A DNA stretch of 64,000 bases from Hirundichthys speculiger (GCA_018398805.1 JAGFBZ010001584.1:620001-684000); one strand, 5' to 3'. Shown: positions 11,906 to 25,765, counted from the first letter of the stretch. The notes: generated from the letters alone by a model not told the origin. Translations and numbers: made by a program.

Positions 11906-14900
11906 TTGAATTGAACTGAGTTATTTTACATGGGCTGGCCTATATTACAGGGGAAACTACCAGTTCGCTTGCCCCAACAAATTAGGATGTCTTTGTGATA
12001 GCTGAGAATAAATAAGTCTGGCTTTATACCCTTTGTTTGCTTGACTTGTATTCTCTTTTGCAGAGAATACAGAGGAAATGTTTTTTGCATTCTAACCTTC
12101 CGGTGCAACTCAACCAAGGGGAAAAGGTGAGATCTGTGATGTGTAAACTCAAAGAGAGGAAGGAGAACCGATCTGGCAGAGGTAGGGAAAAACCCAAAAG
12201 CTGTGCCAAGGAACATTCACAATTTAAGACCACACCTGCTTCCACTAGCTAAGACCATGGACCATTCATAGCTATTTTGTTAGGATCTTCATAGAGAGTA
12301 TGCTTGTACTTTTACATTATTCTATTAAATGCATAATATTCTACTTATCTTCAACATTTTGTATTTCAGGGGGAGAATGTAAAAGACCAGCAAGTGAGGT
12401 TTGCTTTCATTTCGGCTCATAAATTAATCCAGTCTAACTACAACATCAGATTTCCTATTGCTGCATATTCATACACACTGCCATTGTGTTGAAATTAGCT
12501 CCCTTTCCATGTGATAACAGACTCCTTCAATTCAAAAATAAACATTTGCACTGAATTTCTGTAACCTTATCTGCTTGCCAACAAAACGTCTCTCTCCACG
12601 TACTAAAACACGGCTGGAGTCAAATAAATGCAAAGGCCTGTTGTTTCGGCTTTGTCCCTACAATTTCCATGAGCTTAGTGAGGAGATAGATGAGAGAAGC
12701 ACCTGAAGTGCGCGTACAGGGGAGAGCGTACAGCTAGAGGGAGCACAAGAGAGATAAGGGGGATGAGTTTTTCGCCAGTAGGTCCAGTGATAGCAGGGGT
12801 TGTGGGTTTGGCCGAGCTCGATAAGGCTGCTTTTGCCATCCTGTGGGGCTTATCAACTGCAGCAGAACGTCTCAACAGTTAGTCCCAGAGCCAGAAAATG
12901 TTTATGACACTGGTGGCAGTTTGGCGTATTGAACCGTTGATCGCACTGTATAGACAAAGTAAAGATATCTCTGTTGAAGCCTTTGTAGATTTTAAATGAA
13001 CTTGCAATGCGATATGGTGAATTCTGCAAGTCTCTGCTGCAAAGACTGACTCATTCTTTGTGGTCACATCACATAAACTCGCTCAGGTTGAGTTAAAATC
13101 AGATATCCTAGGTGACCACAGCTCTAACATGCAGCTCTCTGCTTGCCCAGTAGTTGAATGTAGTTGAAAGCGATACACTCCAGCTAAGTCTTTTAATAAA
13201 ACAGCGTTAGAAAAGATAAAAGCATGAAGAAAGAAATTCATACAGAGACATGAGGAAAAGAAGGGAAATCAGCCAGCGGAAGCACAAAAAATACATTTCC
13301 ATTGGCAGGAAAACACTTAGAAATCAGTTACATCAGCGTGTCCAGACTAAAGACAGTTCATTTAGTCTGGGCTGTTATCTCACCACATCACAGTCCCTTC
13401 AGATAAGAAACAGGATGTCAAAAAAAAAAAGCTCCATCCATTTTAAATTGACCATTGATGTCAGGGCTCAGTGGAGCAAAATATATTTGAGTGAGAGAGT
13501 TTAACTAACTTGAAAACCAATCAAATACTGCACACCATTAAGAAAAACTAGCGTTCAGAAAGCAATACTTTTTTTTCGAGTAAATTGTTTAGAAAACATA
13601 TGGGAGGTTTTTTGTTTTATTTGTTTTGTTTGGCTAAAACGTCTAAGAAAGTGATAGGATATCACTTGTAACTAATGCAGTTATTTAAAATGAAACAAAT
13701 ATGTACATTTCAGCAATGTTATAAAAAATGTAAATATTTATGTGTATCAAAAATACTTGAATTAGTCGATTATTTTCAGTTGTGTTGGAAAATACCACCT
13801 CTTGCCCTTTCCAACCTGTTCTAGCAGAAATAATAGATATAAAAACAATTATCAACAACACATTACATTATGGTGGCATGTAACATGTTAAAATAGTCAC
13901 TAGAAGAAGGGAAAGCAACGTGCTTCTCCACTGTCATGGCTTTCAGCTAACAAATGGCATCGCCGTCACTCTGAAAAGATTAGAGGTTTTGCATACATTT
14001 TAATTACAAACTTTCATTTGAACACGATATCAGTGCTGTTTTTGGTGAGATTGGGATGTTCAACTCATAATCTGTCTCAAAAACAAATGAAGAAACCCAC
14101 AAACAAGGGACAATAATAAGACATTTAAAGAGCAATGGCTTCGCAAATCCCAGACTCCTGAGTTCGAGTTCTGTGTTTGAGCTGGTCCCTGCCATCCTCC
14201 TGGCAAATGTTGAATTTTGCTGGTGTTTATGCTACCTCACCTGAACCAGAGTTTTTACGTACCAATAATCATAAATCTATTATGTACAGGCACCACGGAC
14301 TGTGTTGTTGAGGTCCTTTGTCTGTTGTACATTGTTATTGGTTATGATCATAAATGTGATCCATTTTTTTAAAGCTATAGTTACATTGCTTGTAGTGTCT
14401 TGGTTCTGTGGTTGAGACATTGCCCCTTCATTTGTGCTATGATTGGAGAAAGACTTTGGAAGGAACTTGAACATTTCAGTCTTTAATCTGTTAATTATAT
14501 TTAACCCTTTCACAGTGGTCAAATAACCCACTAACACCTACTAAAATATGGATTCTAAGAGAAATGAGAAAGAGCTTAATCGGTCATCAGTTCTACATCG
14601 GCTGACTCTGCAGTAGTCATGGGCATTAAGTGGCTCCGTCATCAATGAGCATTGATGGGAAGAGAGTAGATCCTTAAACTTCAGGGGAAGGTGTTGTGCT
14701 TGGGTGTGCACAGCTCACTGTTTGTTTAAAGAAATACTACTTTACAAACCATAATGCTTCACATGGATGATTTGAATCTGACAGCAACAGCTCACAGGAA
14801 AAAAAAAAAAGAGACAAGACTGATCAGCTTTACTAATCTGCAAAACAGCTGGCAGCTCACTTTCTGTACTGCTGCATGGGTTCAACGTTTGTAGTACAGT

Positions 14901-17900
14901 CAAAAAATTAACTATCCAAATAATCCCAGAAAGTCGTACTTGTCAGAGTCATCCCCACATAATGTCAACCCTTCATGTCATAGTGGCTCACAGGAGTAGT
15001 AGTTACTGGATGTAACTCTATTTCTGTTTGTTCTAGCCCTCATAACACTGAGGTTACACAAGCAACAACTCAAAATAAGAAAACATTTAATGATCTCAAG
15101 GGTTTATCTACATTTTGGCATGATACCTTTGGAGTAAATGTATTTTATCTTATTTTGTGAATTACAAACTCTCTTTATAGTAGTATAGTTAAAATTACTC
15201 AGTGAAGTGCCTCCACAAGAGGAAAGTAAGGATATGGAGAAAGGGTTTTTAGCAAAGATGAGTTTTATCCAGGATAGCAGAGTTGATGTGCTATTACCGT
15301 AAATTTTTTCCGGTCATTTTCATTCATGAAAATCATCATGTAAAGCAGAATACTTGCATGAAACTTAACCCAGAGTTTTAAGGATTCATTCAGTGTTGAA
15401 GTCGTCCAATTATTTTATATCCACCTGGTATCAACTTACAAATGAACAACACATCAACCTTTATCACCTAATTTTTGGAGGGGTTGAGGGACACAGTTAT
15501 GTTTTAAATTAAAAAAAAAATAACATAGTTACAAGACACAAGTTGTGAAACAAGAAGGGAGTGTTAATACTTTAACAAGTTGTTGCAGGGAGGCAAATTA
15601 AAGCAGACAGAGATGGAAAAATAACTCATATTACAGACAGGGAAACACAAGGTAGGGACATTAGGAACACAGCCAAGATACACCGACAGCCTCAACACCT
15701 AACAGAGGGTAAACATACAATACACAGAGGAAGTAATAGAAAGAGCTAAGAACAATCAGGACCAAGCAGGCAACTACAAGAGAGGAAAAACCAACAAAGA
15801 GGTGAAGCAAGGCACGTACCTACATGAGGAAAGTGATTTAAATTTCAAAAGCTGAAAACAGCACAAGGAACAACCAAACGGAAGCAGTAATTTGAACAAA
15901 TCTTAATCCAGAACCTGATGGAAACACCCTGGTGACAAATGATACCATGTTTTCATCCTCTGCACTCGGATCAGACGCCATTCTTCCATAGCGATAGATA
16001 TCAAGAACCAGTGCTGAACTGGTGCTGGTGCCGGTGCTGGACTGATCTGTACCAAAGCACAGATAAACCCCTAAGTCCTTTATTCAACAAAAAAAAAACA
16101 CTGCTACAACAGGATATTCAAAGAAAGAAAAAAAAAAGAAACGGGGAACGCAGCAAGGGAGTAGGTAAGCACAACAAAGGGACTGGCAGGGGAAGGAGGA
16201 CAATATATAGTCACAGGGGCTGACAAGAGTCTGGTGTGAACATGAAGAGATGACAACAAGTAGAGGGCAGACAGGGAGGATAAGAGACAAAAAAAAGACT
16301 TACAAGAAAATAACAAAAAATAAAATTTACAGAAACCATAAACCATAACAACCACTATCAGTATTTACTTTATGTTATGTCATTTAATGCAAATGTCCAC
16401 TAATGATAAAAAAAAAGCTTCCAGGATCAAGAGGCTGGATAGGACATTCAGGGAATAGGCTAACTCCACCAAATGTAATGTAGTGAAACACATAAAAGTT
16501 TGTTCTTTGTCAGAGACTACCAGGTGCAATCTTTACAACATTTTATAACTCAGGAGACTCTTTTAGCAGAGCTGCTACTGCAGCTATGTCTAGAGTGTCA
16601 GTCTCCTCTGGCTAATACCGGTGTCAAGTTTGTCATGTAAATCTGTACACCCCTTCTTCTTTGTGTGAGGCTCTACCTCATTATCATAGCAAGCACTGGT
16701 GTTCAATTATTAACAAACTGATCAGTTAGTTGTTGTTTTAAATGCTTATTTATGTTTTAAAATGACCTCGGAGGCTCTGTGAGTCAGTTAGCAGTGTTAG
16801 CTTTAGCAGATGTCAGACTCCAAATATTACCCGTCACAAAACAGGGAAAAACAGCAGAAAGACACATTAGCTGCAAACAAGTAAATTAAAGACTCTCGTA
16901 CCTTCACTCCACCAGAGGTGAGTAGGTTGGAAATGGAAAGTAAGTAATGAATTGGTGAGAACTAACTTGTTAGCTCATATTTGGATGTATAGTATGACAG
17001 CTGTCATAGTAATCATTGATAACCTTTCATTTCTATTGCTAAAGAAATGTAAAATTTTTAGTTGGACACCATGTTTGTAATGTGTAGCTGTGTTCTGCAG
17101 AAATGTCATGCATGTCATCATTAATGAAACAGTATTGTCTGAAACTGCAGCGGGAAGTGACAAGCTTAATTTATGTTAATATGAGGTGTTCAAATAGTAG
17201 TGGCGGGTTAATTTCTTTTTTTTTTTTTTATGTCTGTAGTTGGTGCAGATCTGAGATCAGCAGACTACATCAAAACAAATGAAGACAGTGAAAGTACAGG
17301 GAACAGCAAGTGTGTCTGAGGTTATGCCAAAAAGTTAAGTATATGGACATTATCATAGGATCCAGTAGTGTTACTCACCAGGTTTGTGGCCTAATTGAAT
17401 GACAATTAGAGAGATGTTATTGTTTTTATTATTAGATTTTATCAGTATTGATATTGGTATTGATAAAAGCCTAACAATACCATTCTTTCCATCGCTGTTC
17501 CTCACTACAGTGGAGTATCACCTGTGTGAAGCGAGCTCCTGTTCCAGGAACAATAAGAAAAGCTTTAGTGCTGTAGTTGTGCAGCTTCCTTCCTTTCACT
17601 GAGTACTTTTAGATACAGGACAACAAAGTTTGCTGACAGGCCACTCGGCTTGCCTCCTAAGCTTTCAGCACAAAACATGGACACAACTGAACCACCACCC
17701 ATTGAAAACAGACCTCGTATGTCACATCCTGAAGCACTGAAAGATTACTTTCATCAACAGACTTGAGGGAAGGAGGAATTTAGCATTTTAAACACTTGAT
17801 TTCTAATCTAAATGTTGAAACTGGTGTTTCAGTAGCACCGTGTTTCCCTATATTGGGAACCAATTAAATGAGTACATACTATGAGGGCTTTTGTGTGTCC

Positions 17901-19670
17901 AATGCTTTGTAAACCCGTTTGTGTGATTATGGTTGTTATTTTATGTCAAGCGTGAAGGCTACGAGTTCAACCAGCGACCAAAAACTGAGCTATCCCAGTA
18001 CAACAGGGCTGGTTCACGTCAACCATTAGCAGTTGGCTGTTGTTCTTTCTTTAAGCTGCCTGTTTTGTAGTTCATCTCACTCATTGGTTCTCAAATGAAT
18101 GTACATTAAATAAACATATGGAGAGGGGTCCCGAATAAGCAGCAAAGGAAATGGTTAAAGGGCGTGTATTCCAAACACAGTATACAGCCAAACATTTATT
18201 TTGGCACAATCACAACTGAAAACAAGAACAAACACAAAAACCAAAGATTGAAGCTGCAATTTTAAGTCTTGCCCAGCCAGTTTAATTTTTTTTTTTTTTT
18301 TTAAATTAAAAGATAAAGATGTCATAACAATAAGAAATACAGCTTGGTTTAGACATTTTAATAAATTTGGAAGGATTCTTTCAAATAAGTCCTGTCATTT
18401 GGTTTTCATTTCATTTAATCTAGAAATAGCAGTGTTTCTATTATTTTGTTTTATTTAAAAAAAAACAACTCTATATGTAAAAGTACATATAAAAAGTACA
18501 CACACACACACACATACATATATATATATTAGAATATGCTCTGCTGCCATTCTTTTTGTTGCATAATACATTTGTGATTCATGGTTTTGCGTTATTACGC
18601 ATTAACGTAAATTCTGTTTAACGCCACTATTTTTTTACACACACATTTCTGTAAATATGACCCTCAGCCAATAAGTGTATTTACAGTCAACGTGTGGGAC
18701 AGACATGGTGACAGAAAAGGGTCTTATGAACGGTAAGTTTAGCTTTAAGGTGCTGCCAGATGTGTCTGTTGAGAAGAAAAAGGTTATTTGTATTTACTAT
18801 CTCTGTGAATTGAGTTACCACCGCAGGGTGCGGAAAAGTTAGTTTCACATCCAACATTTCTCTTTAAACTTTAATGGCATCATGAAAACGGCACCGATTT
18901 TCATGGTATCATTTTGTAGATATAAGTATACCAGACATTTCACAAGTGTCATCAACCCTCCAAGCTCAGTGAGTGTGGCAAAAACTAAGGAACAGCACTG
19001 AATGTCCTTCTGAGTTCCTCGCTGCTGCCATGGAGCTTTAGGGACCGTCAGCAAATTATGCAGTCAAGCAGCAGCAGCCCTGACAATATATACAAAGAAG
19101 CATGATGAATTAAGCCCCCAAAAGGTAGGGGCAGCATTCACTGTAAGTGAAGTATGCTGTTTTAATGATGGCCAAAGAGGAAGTAGCTGACTTGAGTTCC
19201 ACCATTTATGTTCAATAAACAGACCAATCAACATCAATAAACCAATAAACATCTATAAGTCCCACAGAGTATTACAGTAGTTTTTACTGCCAAGTAAAAC
19301 TGAAAATAAAAATGTCCAGATATGGAGGTCTTCATGAACATAAACAGGAAAGATCAATTTTGACTTACATTTTCCAAACATATCCAGGCCAGGATGTCTC
19401 TGACAGTTCAGAGTGTTGATGATGATGTTAAACTGCTCCCTCTGGTATCTGATGTGTGCAAGCAGAAAAAGGTTCTGTTGTTGAAGTCCTGAGTGATCAC
19501 GGTTTTGTGACTAATAATTGAAACAGTTTGTTGTAAAAACCTGTGATAAAGTAAAGTTATTGAGTTTAAAAACTTATTTGTAGCCATTTGGTGCTATAGT
19601 TTTTTTTTTTTTTGCTATGATGTTGCTTTTGAAAATCAACCTCAGTGTGTGTGTGCATGTGTGTCCCTAG
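11906..19670. other. Long gene-poor interval
   Basis: I looked for spliced coding stretches, repeat ends and RNA genes and saw none that I can support. The DNA is AT-rich with scattered homopolymers (for example T-run near 17215-17229 and 18287-18301) and a short CA/TA repeat near 18500-18530. All open frames are under 100 codons and without family features. Confidence 0.5.
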
Positions 19671-19675
19671 TCCAA

Positions 19676-19855
19676 GGAAGCAGCATATACATCCTTCCAT
19701 CCTTCCATCCATCATCTGCTCAGCAGCAGTACATTTTGTCCCATATAGGACAAAACGTACTGCTGCTGAGCCTATCCCGGCTCTCTTTGGTGAAAGGCAG
19801 GGGTTCACCCTGAACAGGTCCCCAGTCCATTGCAGGGCCTAAGAAAAATACATGA
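19676..19855. repeat. (CCAT)n-linked teleost dispersed repeat
   Basis: The pattern CATCCTTCCATCC… CCTATCCCGGCTCTCTTTGG… AAAGGCAGGGGTTCACCCTG… CCCCAGTCCATTGCAGGGCC is a common fish interspersed repeat joined to an (ATCC)n microsatellite. A foreign hairpin interrupts it at 19719-19770. Confidence 0.7.
19719..19770. repeat. Near-perfect inverted repeat (23-nt arms, 6-nt loop)
   Basis: Left arm 19719-19741 (CTCAGCAGCAGTAC… TTTTGTCC), loop CATATA 19742-19747, right arm 19748-19770. The arms match at 22 of 23 positions; the one mismatch is A against an expected G. The hairpin sits where the surrounding repeat would otherwise run straight from the CCATC tract into CCTATCCCGGC. Confidence 0.9.
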
Positions 19856-20916
19856 ACCACTTTTTTGTCCTATGGTGCTATCACACGAAGGGAAGCCTAT
19901 AACACCCTGTAAGTTGTTCCATGAGAGCAGTGCATTACTTCTTCCAGAGTGCTTTTCTCACAACACTTCTTTGAGTACTACCATCCCTCTCATGGCCTGG
20001 ATAATAAATGAACCCTATGGGTCTTTACATCTACCTATCACTACTCCTCCAGTAATCTGACATAGATATTTGATGAGACATTTACACAGAAAACAGAGCA
20101 AACATTCCTCCTTCTCATCCTGGTAAATCTGTTCACCATTAATCGTGGCAGACAGATGCGTAGACCAAACCCATAAGATTCACTAGGGAATGGTGTGGTC
20201 ATGTGGTCACTTACAGGTTATTTTAGCGGACAGCAGATACATTCCTGAAAAAGCAATCGTGAAGCAAGAGAAAATATTTTTGAGAAGTCAAGTCTTCTTG
20301 GTGAGTTGTTCAGGACTGGATAAGTGGATTCCACCCACTTACTGAAGGTCAATTATATCCATGTTGAGTGTAAAGTTCATCTGAAGGTCTCAATAACTGC
20401 TAGCTATTTCAGTTTGGTGAAATAAAAGCTTGTAAGTTAAAAGTATTTGTGCAAAGCTGTTTGGATCATCAGTAGCTCTGTCCAGTCAATTAAAAAATAT
20501 ATGTATATATATATATAATGATACAACCAATCTAATTTAATTCTAATTAATCTAAGAATTGATCCATTAATCTGTTCTTAATAGCTTAATGTGGTTTTGT
20601 CTGATTTACAAATAGACAAATGTCACAAATTGTCACAAATGTCAATAGTCATAGAGCAACATTCATTTTATTTAAACATGAGACATTCTGATTTATGGAA
20701 GAAAGCACAAAGTTACCTATTCAAATCGTGGTATGGTGTGTTATATATTTTCTTTAAGTTTATAGTCTCTCCTTGCTTCGTGGCCATTTCTCGCTTCTCT
20801 TCCATTCACTTGTAGCTCGAATGGGGATTCCCACAGTTAGCTGTTTTAGTTTAGCTGGCTAATCTTCTGTTGACCCAGAATGATAAATCATATTACTTTA
20901 TGTTAATTTTGTCCAG

Positions 20917-21016
20917 TCCAATAGCTCTGCTGCTGGAGCAGGAGGAGGTCGCAGTGCTTGAGATCCCACTGCAGATGGGCCTTGCCTTGCACTCGCAGAT
21001 CTACCTGCCGGCTCAG
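20917..21016 (+). other. Exon-like open stretch, unassigned
   Basis: The 100-bp stretch is preceded by TTAATTTTGTCCAG and followed by GTAATA. In one frame it is fully open, reading PIALLLEQEEVAVLEIPLQM and then GLALHSQIYLPAQ, and it is richer in GC than its AT-rich flanks. I recognise no family and find no partner exon with a matching phase nearby. It could be a stray exon, a relic of a retrotransposed gene, or chance. Confidence 0.25.
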
Positions 21017-21289
21017 GTAATATGTTTGTGGCAACATGCATTTAGCTGACACTCGACCAGCACATCTAAACTAAGCTTCATCTTCCGACCCTTCCAACCC
21101 ATAGCCAATCAGGTTGTCTGTTATTACAACAAACACAACACACAAGCACAACAAAACAATTCTCTTTATAATTTGACTATGCTTAGGCAGGTTTCTTTTT
21201 ACAGCTCAGAAGTCAAAATAATAATAAGAGTTAAGTAACTACAATGATGACAGAATTGGCTAGTTGTTATAGCCAAAAGCAGAGCCAAT

Positions 21290-21510
21290 CAGTCAGCTTT
21301 ATTGCTTTATATAATTTTAACTGATGTGGTAGAAAAAAGTTCACCCCACATACAGGTTGTCATGAATGTTAAATCTAACTATACAGACCAAAACCAGGCT
21401 GTAAATATATTTATTTCTCCTGCGAAGTTGGCCATCTTAACATGGAAATCAATGGAGATTTGCTCTGTTTTGGAGCCAGGAATCCCTAGTGGTCAGTAGA
21501 AGAACTGCAA
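21290..21510 (-). repeat. Dispersed repeat (second copy at 50.93-51.25 kb)
   Basis: The reverse complement shares an ordered series of blocks with the plus strand at 50930-51250: CTACTGACCACTAGG, GGCTC(C/T)AAAA, AAATC(T/C)CCATTGA, AACATGG, ATATTTAC(A/G)GCCTGGTT and TTGGCTCTGC-like sequence. The element type is unknown and the boundaries are approximate. Confidence 0.65.
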
Positions 21511-21763
21511 CAATCCCATCTTCCTTGTCGGTTTCAGCCCTGTCGCTTGGTATCACTTACAGTCGATGTCACGCATCATCAATGATGAAACTAGCTCACA
21601 GAACTACAGTGAACATCACTACAGAGGCAACTAAGATGCTCTGTGCAACCTAGATGTGTTTACACCTACACTTGAGGCTGTTTATTTATGATCAGATGAC
21701 TCAGGAGAGATTTTAAAACCAGGTGTAAACAACACCTCTGTCTTTGTCTCCATACCTGTCCCT

Positions 21764-22000
21764 ATGATAGTTCTCATCCTCTGTCAGTCTCCTCTGACTC
21801 AGACCCAGCTCGTCACCCAGTCCCATTCTCTGTCCCTGTCTCAATCCTTTATCCAGTTTCTGTCTTTGTCTCTGTCAGTACCTCTTCCTGTTCCTGTCAG
21901 TCTCCTTCCAGGGTTGGACCCTGTCCCAGTCCCAGCACCTGTCTCTAGCTTTGTCCCACTTCCTGGTCATAGAACCTGTCCTCTAGTTCCACTGGCCTCA
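21764..22000 (+). repeat. Degenerate CTGTCC/CAGTCC pyrimidine-rich minisatellite
   Basis: Short units such as CTGTCCC, CAGTCCC and CTGTCTTTGTCTCTGTC recur with variation. The open frame through it (LSLSLSVPLPVPVS…) is a by-product of the repeat and not evidence of a gene. The (CCCAGT)n tract near 10970 is similar in unit. Confidence 0.6.
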
Positions 22001-23674
22001 CTGCCTCCATCTACAATATTTGTGCCACTCTGTGTTGCTGCACCTTTTTGATTGTGTTGGGTCCCTCCTTCCCACCCACTCCACCCTCCCAGCTATGCTT
22101 GGACCCCTTGTTTTTGACATTTTGTTTTTTGTTTTTTTAAGTATATCTGTGACTAATCATTTTAAAGTCAGTGACTTGTATATCATTATATATGACAAAT
22201 CACAATTTAGATGATTATTGGTTTTTCTCCTGATTCTAAAGGTTTCATACATTAGCAACAATTCAGCTATCTAATATAGTAGTTACATATAGATTAAATG
22301 CAGGAACAGATGTTTACAATAACAGTTGTCTATATGGATAAATACTGTGCATTATAAAATAAGTTTGACCCTACAAACAATGGGTATGTGTCTTCAGAGA
22401 TCTTTAAAACTAAAATTGAGGGTCCGTCTTTATACTAGGTTGTATAATATGACAACATGGAAGACAAAGTGTAATCAGTTTGAAGATACATTTGAATCTC
22501 TAATAGCAAAACAGGCTTTATCCAAACTTTTTTTTTCAGGTTGCTTTTTTCAGGTTGCTTTTTTTTTTTTTTTCTTTTCACAGCTGCTGTGAGTTTGCAT
22601 TGAAAAAGTACTTTAACTTTGAGAAATTCTTGATATGTTTCAGGCTACTCACTGAGGATTTAAATGTCTGTTAGTGATTAAGGGGAACAATCTATATTTT
22701 CAAAATTACAGACTCAGCTTTCAAAGGGAATACAATGGTGAAGAGGAGGGAGATTTATTATGAGGAGTTATTTCTGCGGTTGCATAATCAGAGATTTCTG
22801 CTTAACACTAAATGTTTGACAGCCATAAACAACAGGACGCACCATCTTACTAAACGAGCTGCTATGAAGTGTCATCGTAATCGTCTAATTTATGTTCCTC
22901 CAGCTCACACCATGGATTTCAAACACAGGCATGCAAAGAATGCACATCCCCTTACAAAAGAACATATGTTTTTCTAAGCATATGTCTTCTCACTTGCCTC
23001 TTCTCTGTTTAGCAGCACAGATCGGTTTCATTTGCTGAAGGACGTTGTGATGTACAATACCATCAAGAGACCAAAATGTTTCCCAAAGGATCTTAATTCA
23101 CGTTTGATTACTACCATAAACACGATCTGTATTCACTTTAGTCAAGAAAGAACCAACATGTTTCTATTTCTATACATGAGCTATATGTGCAAGTCCATTT
23201 TATTCCATCACCACCTTATAATCTGGACAAATAAGAGGAAACCTGACTGCCCAACTGCACAAAAGAAGCACTCAGACCTCATGATTTTATGTCTCATTTG
23301 ATATACTGGGTGGTCTAAGCCTTTAAATGGGGTCTAACAATAAATTCAAGGGATATAATGAGAAACATGTTCTGGACCCCACAAAACATTGTATGTAAAA
23401 TAATTCAATCTATAAGTCAGCCAATATTGATTTATTTTTAGATATTCTACTGGAAAATCATGGAGACACCAAGACACAAGAACTGGAGAGACACACTACG
23501 TAACAAAACCATGGCAAATTCAGAGAAAGGTCTGTCTGGCACGTAGGAAATTGCACTGTAAAGCAATCAAACTAAGAATTAACAGTCCGTGAGTGGCAAA
23601 CCAGTCAGGTTTTGTTTTATATCTGTCATTCAAGTAAAATGAACCATAAATAAAATTTCATCATCCAAATAATA

Positions 23675-24241
23675 AGGCATGCCGTGATTTTTGAAAAAAT
23701 TGAGTTAAATCGATTTTTTTTACAATATGATTCGAATCGATTTAATTAAGCCATGAATCGCGATGTGGCCTCCAGGCCAGCAGAGGACGCACTTGAGTTA
23801 AACTACGTTCTTGTTCAACGTCACTACATGCTACAACATGAAGGCGAGGTGCGTGGCGTGCCTATGCAGATTACAAACAAAAATAGTGCCGCAGCCAGCG
23901 AGCAGAGGCGAGCGAGAGAAAAGAAAAGCGTGAGCCGTGGCGGGGTCGAAGGTATAAAGGATTGCAGGTAAAAAAACAGTATTGTAAAAAAAAAAAAAGA
24001 AAAAGAACTGATACAATTTTTTTTGTTACTTTTGCTGCTAGTTCTAATCTACTGTATTGAAAAGAGCGTAAGAGAAAACACTAGAGTATTGTTAAAAAGG
24101 AAAAGGCTGGATTTGAGTAAGAGAAATGATAATAAAATAAAAAAAAAAATCAGTAATTTGCCTGTAAATTAATTTTGTGTTGTACATGATTCCAATCGTG
24201 ATTCGAATTGTATCGGGAGTTGAGTGAATCGTGGCATGCCT
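23675..24241. mobile_element. MITE-like element with AGGCATGCC terminal inverted repeats
   Basis: The left end (A)AGGCATGCCGTGATTTTTG and right end GAATCGTGGCATGCCTA are inverted copies. Inner AATCGATT-rich arms (ATTCGAATCGATTTAAT on the left, TCCAATCGTGATTCGAATTG on the right) also mirror each other. No transposase is present. The open frame 23753-23971 lies wholly inside and is not supported as a gene. The target duplication is not clear. Confidence 0.7.
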
Positions 24242-24599
24242 ACAAACAATGTTTTTTATTTTCTGAGATAAGAAATTCCCAGCATTCTGTGTGTGCACCA
24301 CAACATTTATTGAGCGTTTCATACGTTTCGTTTATCTTTCCAGGTTGCTTAAAATAATTGCCTGTTATCACAGCCATGACAACCGCCTTCTGGTGACCTT
24401 AAACTTGAATCAAAATTACACACACACATGCCATCTCAGAAAATAGCAGATATTATCAAATCAAACTGTTCCTGTAAACCAACAGCTTGTCACATTTCAC
24501 ACAAAGCATTGCTTTGACCAGTTTGACTTGAGCTGTTAAACTGTGGTGAGAACAGGAGGGAGAACAAACATATGGTCTCCCATATATAGTACGTGGTCA

Positions 24600-25450
24600 C
24601 TGTACATTTGTGTGGCCCTGACGTAATTAACATACCTCTGATAATAGCTAGCATGTGGGCAAATATTTAAACAGCTGAATTATCATGTAATTAACATATA
24701 TCCTGTTTCATGTTGCCGTTGCAAATGCTTTGATTTAATCAGGAAATAGCTGCTAATTAAAGGAATTCTACAACACAGATGAAACTTGCCGATCATTTCT
24801 TTGTCCCTGCTGGCCGGTAGCCACTCCTGCAGAGTGTGAATGTTTAAGTGTGGCAGGTTAAACTCATACCATTCATTTATTACTCCTTTCAGGAGACACG
24901 CCTCTTGGCTGTGAGCTCTGCTTTGGTGTGTGCGTGACAAGTCGTTTTCTTTTCTGCTTCTCTATCAAGACTTAAAAAACCCACCTCCTTACATCCTGTA
25001 CTCCATGAACAGCCCACTCCTCATGTCAGTTAAATCAGGATGTTTTCTCTGTTTCTGCCCCCCACCCCCCCACCCCAAACCTCTCTCTCATTCTTCCTTT
25101 TTCTAAGGGAAGTCCTGGGTTGTGGCCCAGTCATTTTTTAGTTTTTATTTAGATGTGGAGATAGCGCAGCAGGTTGATTGCCGTATGGAGCCACATGAGG
25201 AAAGGGTGCGGTGAAGGCCCTCAATTAGGCAGCATTTAAAGAAGCCCAGGCTAGATAAAGCAATTACAGCATCACTGCAGGGAGGCTGTGTGTTTAAAAG
25301 GCAGGATGACTTCAGGATGGGCCAGAAAGGAAGCTGCGGCGGTAGCTTTTAAAGGCTTTCTTCCAACAATAATATCAACGCAATTCCTTTCAGGCAGGAA
25401 AGTGCACATGTAAGCATTAAGACTGAGAGGAAATTAAAGCAGCAGATATC
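24600..25450. promoter_or_regulatory. Candidate conserved non-coding block
   Basis: Unlike its surroundings, this block has balanced composition, few simple repeats and no open frame. It has several TAATTA homeodomain-type cores (three within 24620-24760) and long stretches that look like vertebrate developmental enhancers in style (for example GGCAGCATTTAAAGAAGCC near 25230). This is a judgement from composition and motifs only. A genome alignment is needed to support it. Confidence 0.25.
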
Positions 25451-25765
25451 ATGTATGCTTTAACACAACTCCACTCCACTAAAGCCATAACATTACTGTT
25501 CCTACAATTACTTTAAAATTTAAATATCTAAAAAGAAATATGGCCAAGCATTGACATCATAAACTCAAACCGAGCTCTTCATCTGGTATAACATGTGTGA
25601 TGTTAAAATGAAAAAGTCACATATTGAATATTTCATACTGGCCTGGGTTCAGAATTTTTCTTGTGTTATCTTTGTAATTGAGGAAACAAGAAAGTAAAGC
25701 AAAGATTTATCTTCATATGTGAGCAAACAGAAGAAGTCCCACGGCTCTCCAGAGCAACCAAGCTG

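Noticed and set aside
12037..12252. Exon-like stretch with TTTTGCAG before and GGTGAGATC after
   Set aside because: No recognised family, no partner exon and no phase support; a chance combination of weak splice signals.
14130..14185. GAGTTCGAGTTC sequence resembling a tRNA B box (tRNA or SINE head)
   Set aside because: No matching A box or cloverleaf arms could be placed around it.
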